This document shows, one piece after another, positions 17,329 through 25,893 of a stretch of 64,000 bases of DNA. The stretch is taken from NCBI RefSeq assembly GCF_023206215.1, contig NZ_CP065800.1, forward strand, positions 3,100,001 to 3,164,000. The letters run 5' to 3'. Position 1 is the first letter of the stretch. Each line of letters begins with the position of its first letter. This stretch comes from Butyrivibrio fibrisolvens (GTDB lineage Bacteria; Bacillota; Clostridia; Lachnospirales; Lachnospiraceae). The notes under the pieces were generated by a model that saw only the letters and a program-made list of their open reading frames with translations, did not search any database and was not told the DNA's origin. The translations under genes were made by a program, and so were the position numbers.

Positions 17329-17748
17329 TTACGTATATATTACTTTTCTAAGGGCAGGTCCACAGTTCTCGTGTGGAAGGATCTTGAATCCCTGTTTTAC
17401 ATAAAACTGCTCTTTGTCTTGCGCAGCTATGAGCTGAATGCTAAGCCTTGCGCCTTTGGGAGCTTCTGCCTGTATAATCTCTACAATCCTGTTCACGATA
17501 GTAGATCCGATCTTCTGTCCCTGATACTCAGGTCTTACTACTACATCAACTATGGTAAAATACATTCCGTCTCCAACAACTCTTCCCATGGCTACAGGAA
17601 GATCGCCATCTTTGGCTAATATAAAATAAACGCTGTTATTGATCGCTTTTTCTGACTGCTCGGGGCAGAAGTTGTTCCAATCTACCGACTTCCTTAAATC
17701 ATAATATGTCTGCAAGTCCGGGATCTGCTGTGAATAAGTAATTGCCAT
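17329..17748 (-). CDS. GNAT N-acetyltransferase
   Basis: 139 residues: YDLRKSVDWNNFCPEQSEKA, AKDGDLPVAMGRVVGDGMYF, IVDVVVRPEYQGQKIGSTIV (acetyl-CoA loop Q-G-Q-K-I-G) and QFYVKQGFKILPHENCGPAL. This pattern is the small YjcF/PA4794-like GNAT type found widely in Firmicutes. RBS GGAGACTTTAATGTT. The acceptor is unknown. Confidence 0.88.
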   Translation of the reverse strand: MAITYSQQIPDLQTYYDLRKSVDWNNFCPEQSEKAINNSVYFILAKDGDLPVAMGRVVGDGMYFTIVDVVVRPEYQGQKIGSTIVNRIVEIIQAEAPKGARLSIQLIAAQDKEQFYVKQGFKILPHENCGPALRKVIYT

Positions 17749-17867
17749 AACATTAAAGTCTCCTTCTACTTCTTTTGTTCAATGCATTCCAACTGTTCCG
17801 ATGACCATAGCACAAATCAGAAAAGATGCAATTATTCTTTTACTCTTCATCATTTATCGCCTTTGTC

Positions 17868-18332
17868 TTAAATATTCATCCAAATTCCCTGATCATGGAT
17901 AGCTGCATCTTCTACGGAATTATAGAATCTCTGTGTCTCGCCATTGCTAGCCATTAGAGCTATTAACTGCGATACATTTTTAGACTTCAGATCTTCGCGA
18001 AGAGTTTTCATAAGAGCCTGCGCAACCTTATTATGTCTTTCGTTCTTAAGAACACATATCCAGTCAAGATAAGCGCTGCAACATGCTCCATCATTCCTGC
18101 TGGCAATAAGAGTCGAATCAATTCTGCCAATTACCTTGTCTTTTCTTACAGCGATAAATGATATTGCTGTATTAAATCTAGGATCTGAAAAAGAGCTGAC
18201 TACGGCCTTTTTGTACTCTTCATCTGGTTCCCAGAAGTAGGTGTCCGGTTCCTGCTTGCGAAGCTCTTTTTCGAAATCTATTACCATATCTATATGTTTT
18301 TCTTCAAATGGTATTACCTTAAAATCTCCCAT
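17868..18332 (-). CDS. GNAT N-acetyltransferase
   Basis: 154 residues when started at 18332 (MGDFKV), which has AAGGAAAG upstream. Longer starts would begin inside the hairpin at 18412-18454 and add an unlikely N-terminus. Motifs: MGDFKVIPFEEKHIDMVIDF, VIGRIDSTLIASRNDGACCS, YLDWICVLKNERHNKVAQAL and a C-terminal MASNGETQRFYNSVEDA. The acetyl-CoA loop (N-E-R-H-N-K-V-A) is a looser match than in the neighbouring GNATs, so it may bind acetyl-CoA atypically. Confidence 0.8.
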   Translation of the reverse strand: MGDFKVIPFEEKHIDMVIDFEKELRKQEPDTYFWEPDEEYKKAVVSSFSDPRFNTAISFIAVRKDKVIGRIDSTLIASRNDGACCSAYLDWICVLKNERHNKVAQALMKTLREDLKSKNVSQLIALMASNGETQRFYNSVEDAAIHDQGIWMNI

Positions 18333-18411
18333 TTTATTATTCTTTCCTTCTGTCATTACTAATTCGATATTCAAACCATAGGTCATCTGCCCGTTTAGCA
18401 CTGTGTGCAGA

Positions 18412-18454
18412 AAGACTGTAACGCGTATTACCATTTTGTACGCATTACAGTCTT
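18412..18454 (-). terminator. Hairpin downstream of the HTH-TPR regulator
   Basis: AAGACTGTAATGCGTAC pairs with GCGTTACAGTCTT on the minus strand, followed by TCTG rather than a clean U-run. It begins 5 bp after the regulator stop. The stem nearly matches the one at 21077-21120. Confidence 0.55.
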
Positions 18455-18458
18455 AATG

Positions 18459-19490
18459 TCAATTACTCTTTTTTATTCCCTTTAACCTGGCAATTTCTCT
18501 GACATATCTGTCAACCTGCTCACCTTCGGTCACGTCATAATCTTCCTTGAGGTTTTCAATCAGTCTCTGATAATCCTTGATAGCCTTATCGTATTCCTTG
18601 TGTGATTCATGTAGCTGTGCCATTGAGCAAAGACCCTCTGCAATTCTGGGCTTTTCCTGCATATCAAAAGACTTTTCGTAAGCTTCCAAGGCCTTATCAT
18701 ACATTCCGAGTTTGGCGTATCCATCCCCTAAATCGCAAAATGCCTGCCACTCATTGGGAAACTCTTTAATCATTTTTTCCCAGATCTCTTTTGCCTCTTC
18801 CAAGCGGCCTTTACCAAATGCCACATCACCTGTATACAAAAGATATTGATGATTATTTCCGGCTTTCTTCATCTGTTCAATATACGGAATCGCATCATCA
18901 TACCTGCCATCTGCAATCATATTTTCCAAAAGAGCATATAGACAGCGGTAATTCCCCGGATATTTATCCAACAATTCTGTAAAGAAACGAATCACGTGAA
19001 AATGGTTATCATACCACTCATCGCCGCAGACGCCTCCATTAGCTTCGAGGAAGTCAGCCCATCCACCCTTGTCATCCGGATCCATCTCTAATACTTTCTG
19101 TGCATAGTCTGAAGCCAGTTCGTGATCACTATGTGCTCTGTGGTTGTATATACTTGCAAGGTTTCCAAGAGCACGTATATCCTTTGGATCCTGTTTAAGC
19201 CTATCTTCCAAAAAGCTGATTGCCTGTCTGAATGTATCAGGATGAATTCTTCTCTCGTTAAAGATCATGTTCTCGATGCGCTGCATCTGTTCCTCATAGG
19301 GAAGCTCAAAAAGCTCATCGATACTTACCCCAAAGAATATTGCAAGCCTTGGAAGAAGTGATATATCCGGGTCACTGGCGCCTGTCTCCCACTTGGAAAC
19401 CGCCTGATATGATACCCCCAGGTACTCAGCCAATTCTTCCTGCTTTGCCTGTTTCTGTAATCTAAAATACTTAATCTGTTTACCTATCAT
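18459..19490 (-). CDS. XRE-family HTH regulator with TPR repeats
   Basis: 343 residues. The N-terminal helix-turn-helix (about 5-60) is clear: IKYFRLQKQAKQEELAEYLG then VSYQAVSKWETGASDPDISL. Residues 100-340 are helical TPR units (ALGNLASIYNHRAHSDHELA, AFCDLGDGYAKLGMYDKALE, MAQLHESHKEYDKAIKDYQR). The arrangement resembles Rgg/PlcR-like peptide- or ligand-sensing regulators, but no cognate peptide gene is seen. Promoter at 19560-19588. The repeats TCAACtaaacGTTGA and AGAAATGGCCATcTCT between promoter and start suggest autoregulation. Confidence 0.88.
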   Translation of the reverse strand: MIGKQIKYFRLQKQAKQEELAEYLGVSYQAVSKWETGASDPDISLLPRLAIFFGVSIDELFELPYEEQMQRIENMIFNERRIHPDTFRQAISFLEDRLKQDPKDIRALGNLASIYNHRAHSDHELASDYAQKVLEMDPDDKGGWADFLEANGGVCGDEWYDNHFHVIRFFTELLDKYPGNYRCLYALLENMIADGRYDDAIPYIEQMKKAGNNHQYLLYTGDVAFGKGRLEEAKEIWEKMIKEFPNEWQAFCDLGDGYAKLGMYDKALEAYEKSFDMQEKPRIAEGLCSMAQLHESHKEYDKAIKDYQRLIENLKEDYDVTEGEQVDRYVREIARLKGIKKSN

Positions 19491-19559
19491 ATAAAGCCCT
19501 TTCTCAACTAAACGTTGATTTTTTCTATAAAGAAATGGCCATCTCTTTTCTATAATCAG

Positions 19560-19588
19560 ATTATAGGTACAGATTGTATACGAATCAA
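19560..19588 (-). promoter_or_regulatory. Sigma-A promoter of the HTH-TPR regulator
   Basis: On the minus strand TTGATT, exactly 17 nt, TATAAT, then about 60 bp to the start codon. The palindromes AGAAATGGCCATcTCT and TCAACtaaacGTTGA lie between the -10 box and the ATG, where an autoregulator could bind. A perfect TTGACGTCAA lies farther upstream at about 19634. Confidence 0.7.
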
Positions 19589-19674
19589 TCGAGAGTATTT
19601 TTAGTTGATTCTATCTTTGGTTGAGCCTGTATTTGACGTCAAGTTGGCACAACGTACATTTGTCTGGACAATTA

Positions 19675-19852
19675 TTATCTGTTCTTCATCATATGCTGTT
19701 CTATCCTGTCAGGTAATTCTTCAAGGATACTTCCTGCAATTTTATAGATTTCTTTATCCTTTGATTCAACTGTAAAACTCGACATTGTCTCTTTCTCCAT
19801 TCGTTTCTTAAGAGCTTTTTTTGTCTTTCAACGCCTTTACCGCTTTTCCCAT
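19675..19852 (-). pseudogene. Small basic protein interrupted at an A7 run
   Basis: MGKAVKALKD opens at 19852 and stops soon after a run of seven A. Removing one A joins it to KKALKKRMEKETMSSFTVES and EIYKIAGSILEELPDRIEQH, giving a ~57-residue protein. The second part also has its own possible start at 19785 (GGAGAAAGAGACA), so a 36-residue protein could be made as it stands. It lies 16 bp after the MFS gene stop. The function is unknown. Confidence 0.4.
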
Positions 19853-19867
19853 ACCTATACTCTTCAA

Positions 19868-21028
19868 TTATTGATCAATCTTTTTACTAAACATCACAAA
19901 TCCGGCTACGCCGATCACACCCATAGTACATCCTGTCAGAATGAAGCTAAGCGAAATCCCTGCTCTTGAAACATAAGCCGATGCGAAGAGAAATATGATC
20001 TCCACCAGGTTCACGCCCATGTTGTAGATAGACAGGACCTCGGCTCTGTAGTTCTCAAGGCCGTTTGCATCTATGACTTTATTCTCTATTTCATCAAAAA
20101 TGTATTCCGGCACTATCACAGCAAGTGGTAACAGCAACATGATAGGAATCACTATCAGCACATGATCTGACATGCCGAATACTATCATCATCATACCAAC
20201 TGTGAGGAAGCCAAGCATAAAGGTTAACAGATATTTCTTTTCACTGATCATCTTAAGAAGCTTTTCTGATATCATCTGAATGAGGGAATAGCCAAGGATT
20301 ATGGCACTCATCCACTCTTCTGATATTCCGAGATTTTCAAGCTTATCAACATAGAAGAAATTGATCAGAATAAAAGTAATGCTGACGCAGGCAAGGATCA
20401 CCACGATCATCGTGTTCTCCAGGTTGAATGCCAGCTTCTTTACCTTCTTTTCCGTAACTTCTTTTTCCTTAAGATGCTTTTCCTTCTCAATCCCAAAGCT
20501 TGCAACTAGTCCCAATGCACTGGAAATAACTGTTGCCACAAGCAAGCCTTCCAGTCCAAAAAAGTGATAGAGTCCGGCATAAATTATTGCACTTACGATA
20601 AATCCGGCCGTTCCACAGTTGCCAATCCTGGCATTCTTTACAACATACTCATCTGATTCATATTGCTGATAAAGATAGGCACTTAAAGTTCCTGAAGAAA
20701 AACTGATGGCAATACCTTCAACAACTGCCTCTATCATAAATACCGCAAAGTTTCCACTGAAAAATGAAAGCATCAAAAGAATCCTTGCCAGAAGCCACAT
20801 TCCCTGTGACAAAACCAGCGTTTTCTTATATCCTACTCTGTCTGTGATCTTACCGGTTGGAATCTCAAATACGAATATCATTATTGATAAAAAGGCCTGC
20901 AGGACAAAGAACTGTTCCAGCGATAGTCCTGCCTTTGTCCTTATAAGCAATGATACCGGTGAAAAGAAAACCAGGCCATCCATAAAGGCCATAATTTCGA
21001 GGTTGTCTATATGTAATTTGTTTTTCAT
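19868..21028 (-). CDS. MFS transporter (probable drug exporter)
   Basis: 386 residues, about 12 membrane segments. The MFS motif A is present as GKITDRVGYKKTLVLSQGMW in the first cytoplasmic loop, after EIPT. This arrangement (FVLQAFLSIMIFVFEIPTGK) is typical of the YoaB/TetA-like exporters that lack a known substrate. It pumps a small molecule out of the cytoplasm by proton antiport, by family analogy. The leader at 21077-21220 holds a terminator and a complementary upstream segment, so expression may be attenuated. RBS CGGAGAATAAAATC. Confidence 0.85.
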   Translation of the reverse strand: MKNKLHIDNLEIMAFMDGLVFFSPVSLLIRTKAGLSLEQFFVLQAFLSIMIFVFEIPTGKITDRVGYKKTLVLSQGMWLLARILLMLSFFSGNFAVFMIEAVVEGIAISFSSGTLSAYLYQQYESDEYVVKNARIGNCGTAGFIVSAIIYAGLYHFFGLEGLLVATVISSALGLVASFGIEKEKHLKEKEVTEKKVKKLAFNLENTMIVVILACVSITFILINFFYVDKLENLGISEEWMSAIILGYSLIQMISEKLLKMISEKKYLLTFMLGFLTVGMMMIVFGMSDHVLIVIPIMLLLPLAVIVPEYIFDEIENKVIDANGLENYRAEVLSIYNMGVNLVEIIFLFASAYVSRAGISLSFILTGCTMGVIGVAGFVMFSKKIDQ

Positions 21029-21076
21029 GATTTTATTCTCCGTTAATTATTTTTACTAAAAGTTTTTACGCGCAAA

Positions 21077-21220
21077 AAGACTGTAGTGCGCACATTTAAA
21101 ATGGTACGCATTACAGTCTTGATTCATCACAAATAACCCCTATTTAGATAAGGCACCTGTAAAATGTAATCATCTGACTTGAAGCGTACACAAACAAACC
21201 CGTAAAACAGGTTATCTCAT
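21077..21220 (-). promoter_or_regulatory. Attenuator-like leader of the MFS gene
   Basis: On the minus strand AAGACTGTAATGCGTAC pairs with GTGCGCACTACAGTCTT and is followed by TTTT, 49 bp before the MFS start. Upstream, at about 21184, TGTGTACGC can pair with GCGTAC in that stem as an antiterminator. Farther upstream AGGAGACAATGAGATAA would encode the minimal peptide Met-Arg (21212-21220). The layout resembles ribosome-mediated attenuation of resistance genes; function is inferred. Confidence 0.45.
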
Positions 21221-21406
21221 TGTCTCCTATACACTTTTAGTCAAATAATTAACGTCTCACGTTCTCAACCTCGCATATTTAAGCTATTTATTACACTATC
21301 ACATTGATAAAGCGGCGTCAATACTGCTCTACACCCGGATTAGCGCCTTCAGCTTATCAACTCTCGGCATACCTTCGATATGGAGGTCATTGATCTTCTG
21401 CTCCGC

Positions 21407-22657
21407 TCAAGACTCAGCTGTTTCCGATTCTTCGTCACTTTTATAGAGAAGCGGGAAGCTTTTCTTATCCAATACATTTAATACAACAAGTAATGTTATG
21501 GCAACAAATCCAACAGCCGCCACCAGGATCCATGCATGCTTGTAGCCGTATACATCTACCATTTTACCGATATAGATATTGCCAATAGATGTAACTGCGC
21601 TGCAGACGATGTTGATAGCGGAGTTAACCCTGCCCCAATGAGTTGACGGAACACGCCTAGTCATATATGGTGCGCTGGCTATGGTGCAGAATATCTCACC
21701 CAAGGTAAAAACAGTCATCAGCACAAAGTAAAGAGAAATTATCCTGCCCGAAAAGGTATAGCTCACAAGCCCTGTTACTATCAGCACTTCTCCTATAAGA
21801 AACTTTCTGACATCTATGATCTTACTAAGGAATGTAGTAATAAGCGGAGTTCCAACTACGACAACTATGGCATTGGTACTTGTCAGAAGTCCAAATATTG
21901 TCGCCCCCTTGGCTGCATACAGATTCTCTATATGAAGCGGCAGAAGATAATTGAACTCTGAATATACCAGAGCACAAAAGCCGGATACAGCCATGTACAG
22001 GATCAGTATTTTTCTCTCACGAAGGATCTCAAATATTCCCACGCCTTCTTTCTTTTCCTCATATTCGCTGACATGCTTTTTTTCAACACTGAGCTTTTTT
22101 ATGAAAATAAGGATCAGAAGGGTTGAAGAGAATGTTGCAACTGATGTTACTATAAACGCCAGCCACAGATAGTTTTCAAATAATAATCCGCCAAGTGTTG
22201 GTGCAAGTACAAGTCCAAGGTTCATGCCAAGATACTGAAGGCTATACGCCTGCTCTCTGTTATCTGAATCGCTAAGATCTGCTACAAGTGCATCGTAGGA
22301 CGGCCCTTCAATTGTCGCAAAGAGGCCTGCGATGTAGAATAGCGCAACGCTGATAAAAGACAGAGGAATAAGTCCGCTGATAAAATAGCAGATAACTGTA
22401 ACCATATCGCAGCAGACAATTATCTTCTTCCTGTTGACGCTGTCAGCAAGCTTTCCTCCAACCATGACGAGTGGAAGCTGGATTATCGCAAGGACCATAT
22501 CAATCGTTGCGATAGTCGTTGCGCTGTATCCGAGCTTGTTTTTCAGTATCAATGTCATGATAGGCCAGATAAGAGACCCCATACTTGTAACTATTCGCCC
22601 AAAGAACAGGACATATATTTCTTTACTTAGATTTTTGTATTGTTTTAAAAACTTCAT
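21407..22657 (-). CDS. MFS transporter
   Basis: 416 residues, 12 membrane segments, with motif A as GGKLADSVNRKKIIVCCDMV after LPLVMV. The N-half carries YAT...IATIDMVLAIIQLP and the C-half GEIFCTIASAPYMTRRVPST, typical of MdtH/YfiS-type multidrug exporters. It follows the 82-residue gene by 39 bp and shares its leader. The substrate is unknown. After its TGA stop the frame stays open for 25 codons (INDLHIEGMPRVDKLKALIR). Confidence 0.88.
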   Translation of the reverse strand: MKFLKQYKNLSKEIYVLFFGRIVTSMGSLIWPIMTLILKNKLGYSATTIATIDMVLAIIQLPLVMVGGKLADSVNRKKIIVCCDMVTVICYFISGLIPLSFISVALFYIAGLFATIEGPSYDALVADLSDSDNREQAYSLQYLGMNLGLVLAPTLGGLLFENYLWLAFIVTSVATFSSTLLILIFIKKLSVEKKHVSEYEEKKEGVGIFEILRERKILILYMAVSGFCALVYSEFNYLLPLHIENLYAAKGATIFGLLTSTNAIVVVVGTPLITTFLSKIIDVRKFLIGEVLIVTGLVSYTFSGRIISLYFVLMTVFTLGEIFCTIASAPYMTRRVPSTHWGRVNSAINIVCSAVTSIGNIYIGKMVDVYGYKHAWILVAAVGFVAITLLVVLNVLDKKSFPLLYKSDEESETAES

Positions 22658-22696
22658 GTCAATATTCCTTTAATTCTGATTTTATTTTAAGTCTTT

Positions 22697-22945
22697 TTAA
22701 TTTAAGTCTTCTTTGGAAATCTCAATTCCCGGATAATGTTCAAGTGTTGTCAGATCAGTATCCATGGGCACTTCGTAAGCCATATAGAAATTATCAGGAT
22801 GTGCCTTCTGAAGATCTCCCAGCTTACTGTCAATTTTTTCTTTATCATTAGAGACGTAGACAACCGAGACCACGCCTACGTTGTCGTGAGGCTCAGAAGT
22901 GCTTTCTTCAACGCTTCCACATAGTATCAAAAATAATGTATCCAT
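22697..22945 (-). CDS. Hypothetical protein upstream of an MFS gene, 82 aa
   Basis: Not recognised. Behind a strong GCAGGGGGAAAGAT. It begins MDTLFLILCGSVEESTSEPH and contains VGVVSVVYVSNDKEKIDSKL and MDTDLTTLEHYPGIEISKED, a small alternating alpha/beta protein without membrane anchor. It is the first gene of a two-gene unit with the MFS exporter, so it may sense or bind the exported compound; that is only inference. Confidence 0.65.
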   Translation of the reverse strand: MDTLFLILCGSVEESTSEPHDNVGVVSVVYVSNDKEKIDSKLGDLQKAHPDNFYMAYEVPMDTDLTTLEHYPGIEISKEDLN

Positions 22946-23033
22946 ATCTTTCCCCCTGCAAAACTATTTGGTTGATTCATCTAACGAAATGCAAATATTA
23001 CACTTGCTAATATTTAAGTCAGAGCAATAAAAA

Positions 23034-23212
23034 TGCCCTGCGCACAATTTGTACGCAAGGCAGAATAAACCATGATTAATAAACCTGTCTTAGAATGAAG
23101 GTTATAAGCATTTGGTTATCTATCTTGAGCGTACAAAAATAAAGCCTGGGTATCAGGCGATTCTTATATTTGTTTGCTTAGATTAGAAAACCTTTATACT
23201 CATAAAATTCAT
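23034..23212 (-). promoter_or_regulatory. Attenuator-like leader with a nine-residue peptide
   Basis: Read on the minus strand: GAGGTAA then ATG opens a frame MNFMSIKVF and a stop (23183-23212). TTTGTACGC follows near 23118, and then the hairpin TGCCTTGCGTACAAATTGTGCGCAGGGCA with TTTTT (23034-23062). TTTGTACGC is a perfect 9-nt complement of GCGTACAAA inside that terminator stem, so it can form an antiterminator. The 22945 gene starts 88 bp later. Short-peptide leaders of this kind often sense ribosome-targeting drugs. Confidence 0.5.
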
Positions 23213-23274
23213 TTACCTCTTTTTTCAAACTCAAAACGATAGTAGCATATCTGCATTTGTGATGCAAGATAAAA

Positions 23275-23318
23275 AAAAGACTAATGCATAAAGTATAGCT
23301 TACGCATCAGTCTTTTTT
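23275..23318 (-). terminator. Terminator of the beta-helix lipoprotein gene
   Basis: AAAAGACTGATGCGTAAG pairs with CTTTATGCATTAGTCTTTT on the minus strand and ends in T8, 13 bp after the stop. It is bidirectional in sequence, as T6 also follows on the plus strand. Confidence 0.85.
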
Positions 23319-23331
23319 ATTACAATTATTC

Positions 23332-24855
23332 TTAATTCATAGCTACGCCATCTACATAAAGTGTGTATCCATTAGTATTTACACTTGAAATATCTCCGTC
23401 AAAAGAGCTGATGTAGGTATCAGCTGTAAGTGTCCAGGTGCTGTCACTGTCTATAGATACAGATACTGTTCCGACTTCTGTAGAAACTGTCTCGCCGCTT
23501 GCATTGGATATCTCACCGCTGATAGTACCTGTGAAGCTTGATCCATTGGTAAGATTAAGTGTCAGCTCAGAATCATCTCCAACAAGGATTGTTCCTTCTA
23601 AGGTCTGGCTACTTGCATTAACTGTAGCTGTGTTGTTATCACCGGTCCAACCATCTGCGCATACAGAAAGAAGGATATTGTCTGAATCTTCGTTAACTAT
23701 CTCTACATCTTCAAGGTTGATCACAGCTGTTGTGTTAGTCACATGGAATACATGACCATTCTTACTTGTAAGTGATCCGCCGTTCATAGTGAATGTTGAT
23801 GTACCGCTGTCAGCGTCTCCTGACATTGACTGGTAGATCATTATAGAGTCATAGAATGTAGCATTGCCGTTAGTATCTGTGTTATTGGCTGTGAGATCGC
23901 AGTCATTTAATGTGATCGAATTGATGCCTTCGATGCAGACTCCTTCAGAGAGATTGGATACGAGAGTCGCATCTGAAACAGTGATATCAGCTGTCGAATA
24001 TATAGCAGGTGACCCAAGTCCATTAGTAGTATATGTTCCTCCATCTACTGTAACTGTTCCGCCGCCTCTGTCTGTTCTGATGGCAGCTGATGATCTTCCG
24101 CTTGTTTCTACAGTAAGGTTAGAGGCTTTTGTAATACCACCGCCTGTTGTCATGATACCGCCGGATCCGTCACCTGTGGTTGTGATAGTACTGTCTGAAA
24201 TAATAACTGTTGTTCCATCGCCTTCTGCTCCGTTCTGACCGCCATTGCCGCCATATGAGAATACGCCGTTAGCTCCGTCTGCATCAGATGTGATGGTCGC
24301 CCCTGTAATAGTGGTTGTTGATCCGTCTTTGACCAGAACTGCTGCATTAAGGCCGTAGAAATTGCAGTTGTCTCCGCCATCTGAATCACCTGTCTTGGTT
24401 ACTGTGCCATTAGAGATCGTCACGTCATCACTTGTTGTGATAAGAAGTGCGCTTTCATCAGCAGTATCACTTTCATATGTCTCTCCATCTTGAGAATCAG
24501 CGCTTATTATAGTTGTAGCTCCTGTGTAGTCTATGTCGGCGCTACTGTTTCCGCCGCCTCCAAAACCTCCGCCTTCACCATCGGGAGGGTTTCCGGGAGC
24601 TTCTCCATCAGGCATTTCTCCAGGTTGCCCATCAGGTGCTTCTCCTTCAGGCATCTCGCCATCAGCTACGTCCTTGGCTTCAGCCTCCTGATCCTGACCT
24701 GATGTTTCATTCTCCTGTGCCTCTACTTCCTGTGTGATTGATGTTTCTTCTGAACTTGAAGCCGAGCTTGTCTGACTGCTACATGCAGTAACAGCTGTAC
24801 ACATGATAGTTATCATTGCTATTGATAATATTCTTTTTAACTCTTTTAGTTTCAT
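23332..24855 (-). CDS. Secreted beta-helix lipoprotein (Cthe_2159-like carbohydrate-binding type)
   Basis: 507 residues. The N-terminus is a lipoprotein signal (MITIMCTAVTAC). A Glu/Asp-rich linker and a Pro/Gly-rich spacer (EMPDGEAPGNPPDGEGGGFG) lead to many short Thr/Asp/Gly-rich coils (ITSDADGANG, TVTVDGGTYTTNG, FTMNGGSLTSKNG), the signature of a right-handed parallel beta-helix. This matches Cthe_2159-type polysaccharide-binding proteins of Clostridia, which bind pectic or cellulosic polymers at the surface. No catalytic residues are apparent. RBS AAAGGAGCTAATC. Confidence 0.82.
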   Translation of the reverse strand: MKLKELKRILSIAMITIMCTAVTACSSQTSSASSSEETSITQEVEAQENETSGQDQEAEAKDVADGEMPEGEAPDGQPGEMPDGEAPGNPPDGEGGGFGGGGNSSADIDYTGATTIISADSQDGETYESDTADESALLITTSDDVTISNGTVTKTGDSDGGDNCNFYGLNAAVLVKDGSTTTITGATITSDADGANGVFSYGGNGGQNGAEGDGTTVIISDSTITTTGDGSGGIMTTGGGITKASNLTVETSGRSSAAIRTDRGGGTVTVDGGTYTTNGLGSPAIYSTADITVSDATLVSNLSEGVCIEGINSITLNDCDLTANNTDTNGNATFYDSIMIYQSMSGDADSGTSTFTMNGGSLTSKNGHVFHVTNTTAVINLEDVEIVNEDSDNILLSVCADGWTGDNNTATVNASSQTLEGTILVGDDSELTLNLTNGSSFTGTISGEISNASGETVSTEVGTVSVSIDSDSTWTLTADTYISSFDGDISSVNTNGYTLYVDGVAMN

Positions 24856-25009
24856 GATTAGCTCCTTTTTCTGATTCCGAGTGTGTTTCCTTTGTTCTTC
24901 TCGGAATTATTTGTTTGTTGTTAATATGGAGTATGAGACACAAAACTAAATTTAAGTTAAAAGAGTTTGGAATTAATGGAAGTTTATAAACAATTTAGAA
25001 ATAAACGGG

Positions 25010-25801
25010 CTACTGAGTAAGGCGCTCCGGCTGTCTTAATATTACAATAACAGACATTGCAAGTATTATGCCCATGACTACAAAGTATCCGTAATTGTCC
25101 AGTATTGTCATAAGATCACTCGGCGTCCACTCTTTAATAAGATTGGTAGAGTTTATGACTACATCTGTAAGGAAATGAAGGAGCATCGCTGCAAGAATGT
25201 TATGAGAATACAGGTAGACAGCAGCGAATGCAAATCCCCATACCGTCTCCATACAAAATCTTATAGCTGCGCTATTAAGCGTCGTAGCTGTAGCTGCATG
25301 TGCAAGGCCAAAGGTAACAGCTGACACTAATGCATACTCAATGCGCTTAACACTTGTTTTATCATCTTCAAGAAAATATCCTTCGCATACAAAAACTCTA
25401 AAGGAGAACTCTTCAAATATAGAAGCTGCTAACTGCTCAAGGACAAGATACGACAGTACAATTGGTATAGTCGTATTTGCAAAGGCCGGCTTACCAACTA
25501 CAAAATAAGTGACTATCACAAAAGGGATATACAAAAATATGGCAAATCCAGCTTTTATGCCTTTAAGAAAGTCTTTGGTATAGATAATCTCGCCGGCGGA
25601 TTCCTTGCCGTAGAATCTTAGATATACAAATAGTTCTACCACGAAGAAAAGGATCATCAGGGCGCTTTTTATGACATGGTAGATAACTCCGCCAAAATAA
25701 ATGCCCATGATAGAATCTGCAAGTATGAACATGATGGCAAATGCAATGCATATCACGATTCCCGAATACTTCCTACCACTTAAAGCTTTACTATCTCCCA
25801 T
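25010..25801 (-). CDS. CPBP-family intramembrane glutamic protease
   Basis: 263 residues with about eight membrane segments. The motifs are complete: EEFSFRVFVCEGYF (Glu-Glu-x3-Arg), FGLAHAA (second His) and LLHFLTDVVINS (third His with Asp). Members are Rce1-like proteases; bacterial ones are used in bacteriocin maturation and immunity, or in general protein processing. There is no bacteriocin gene beside it. RBS AAGGAGAAGCT. The substrate is unknown. Confidence 0.88.
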   Translation of the reverse strand: MGDSKALSGRKYSGIVICIAFAIMFILADSIMGIYFGGVIYHVIKSALMILFFVVELFVYLRFYGKESAGEIIYTKDFLKGIKAGFAIFLYIPFVIVTYFVVGKPAFANTTIPIVLSYLVLEQLAASIFEEFSFRVFVCEGYFLEDDKTSVKRIEYALVSAVTFGLAHAATATTLNSAAIRFCMETVWGFAFAAVYLYSHNILAAMLLHFLTDVVINSTNLIKEWTPSDLMTILDNYGYFVVMGIILAMSVIVILRQPERLTQ

Positions 25802-25880
25802 AGCTTCTCCTTAACCTTTTTATGTGCAGGCGTCCACTATAAAGGTACTTCGTTCGCAAAACCTTTGCAGATATATAATG

Positions 25881-25893
25881 CCGTCCAAGTGAG
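25881..25893. repeat. Solitary tip of the palindromic repeat family
   Basis: CCGTCCAAGTGAG lies directly against the stop codon of the EAL-HDOD gene. It matches the end of the 51846-52180 palindrome (CCGTCCAAGTGGGAAGT). No partner tip is nearby. Confidence 0.45.

Noticed and set aside
9976-18332. Chromosomal integron cassette array
   Set aside because: The small one-strand genes invite the idea, but no integrase and no attC-like paired RYYYAAC/GTTRRRY sites were found.
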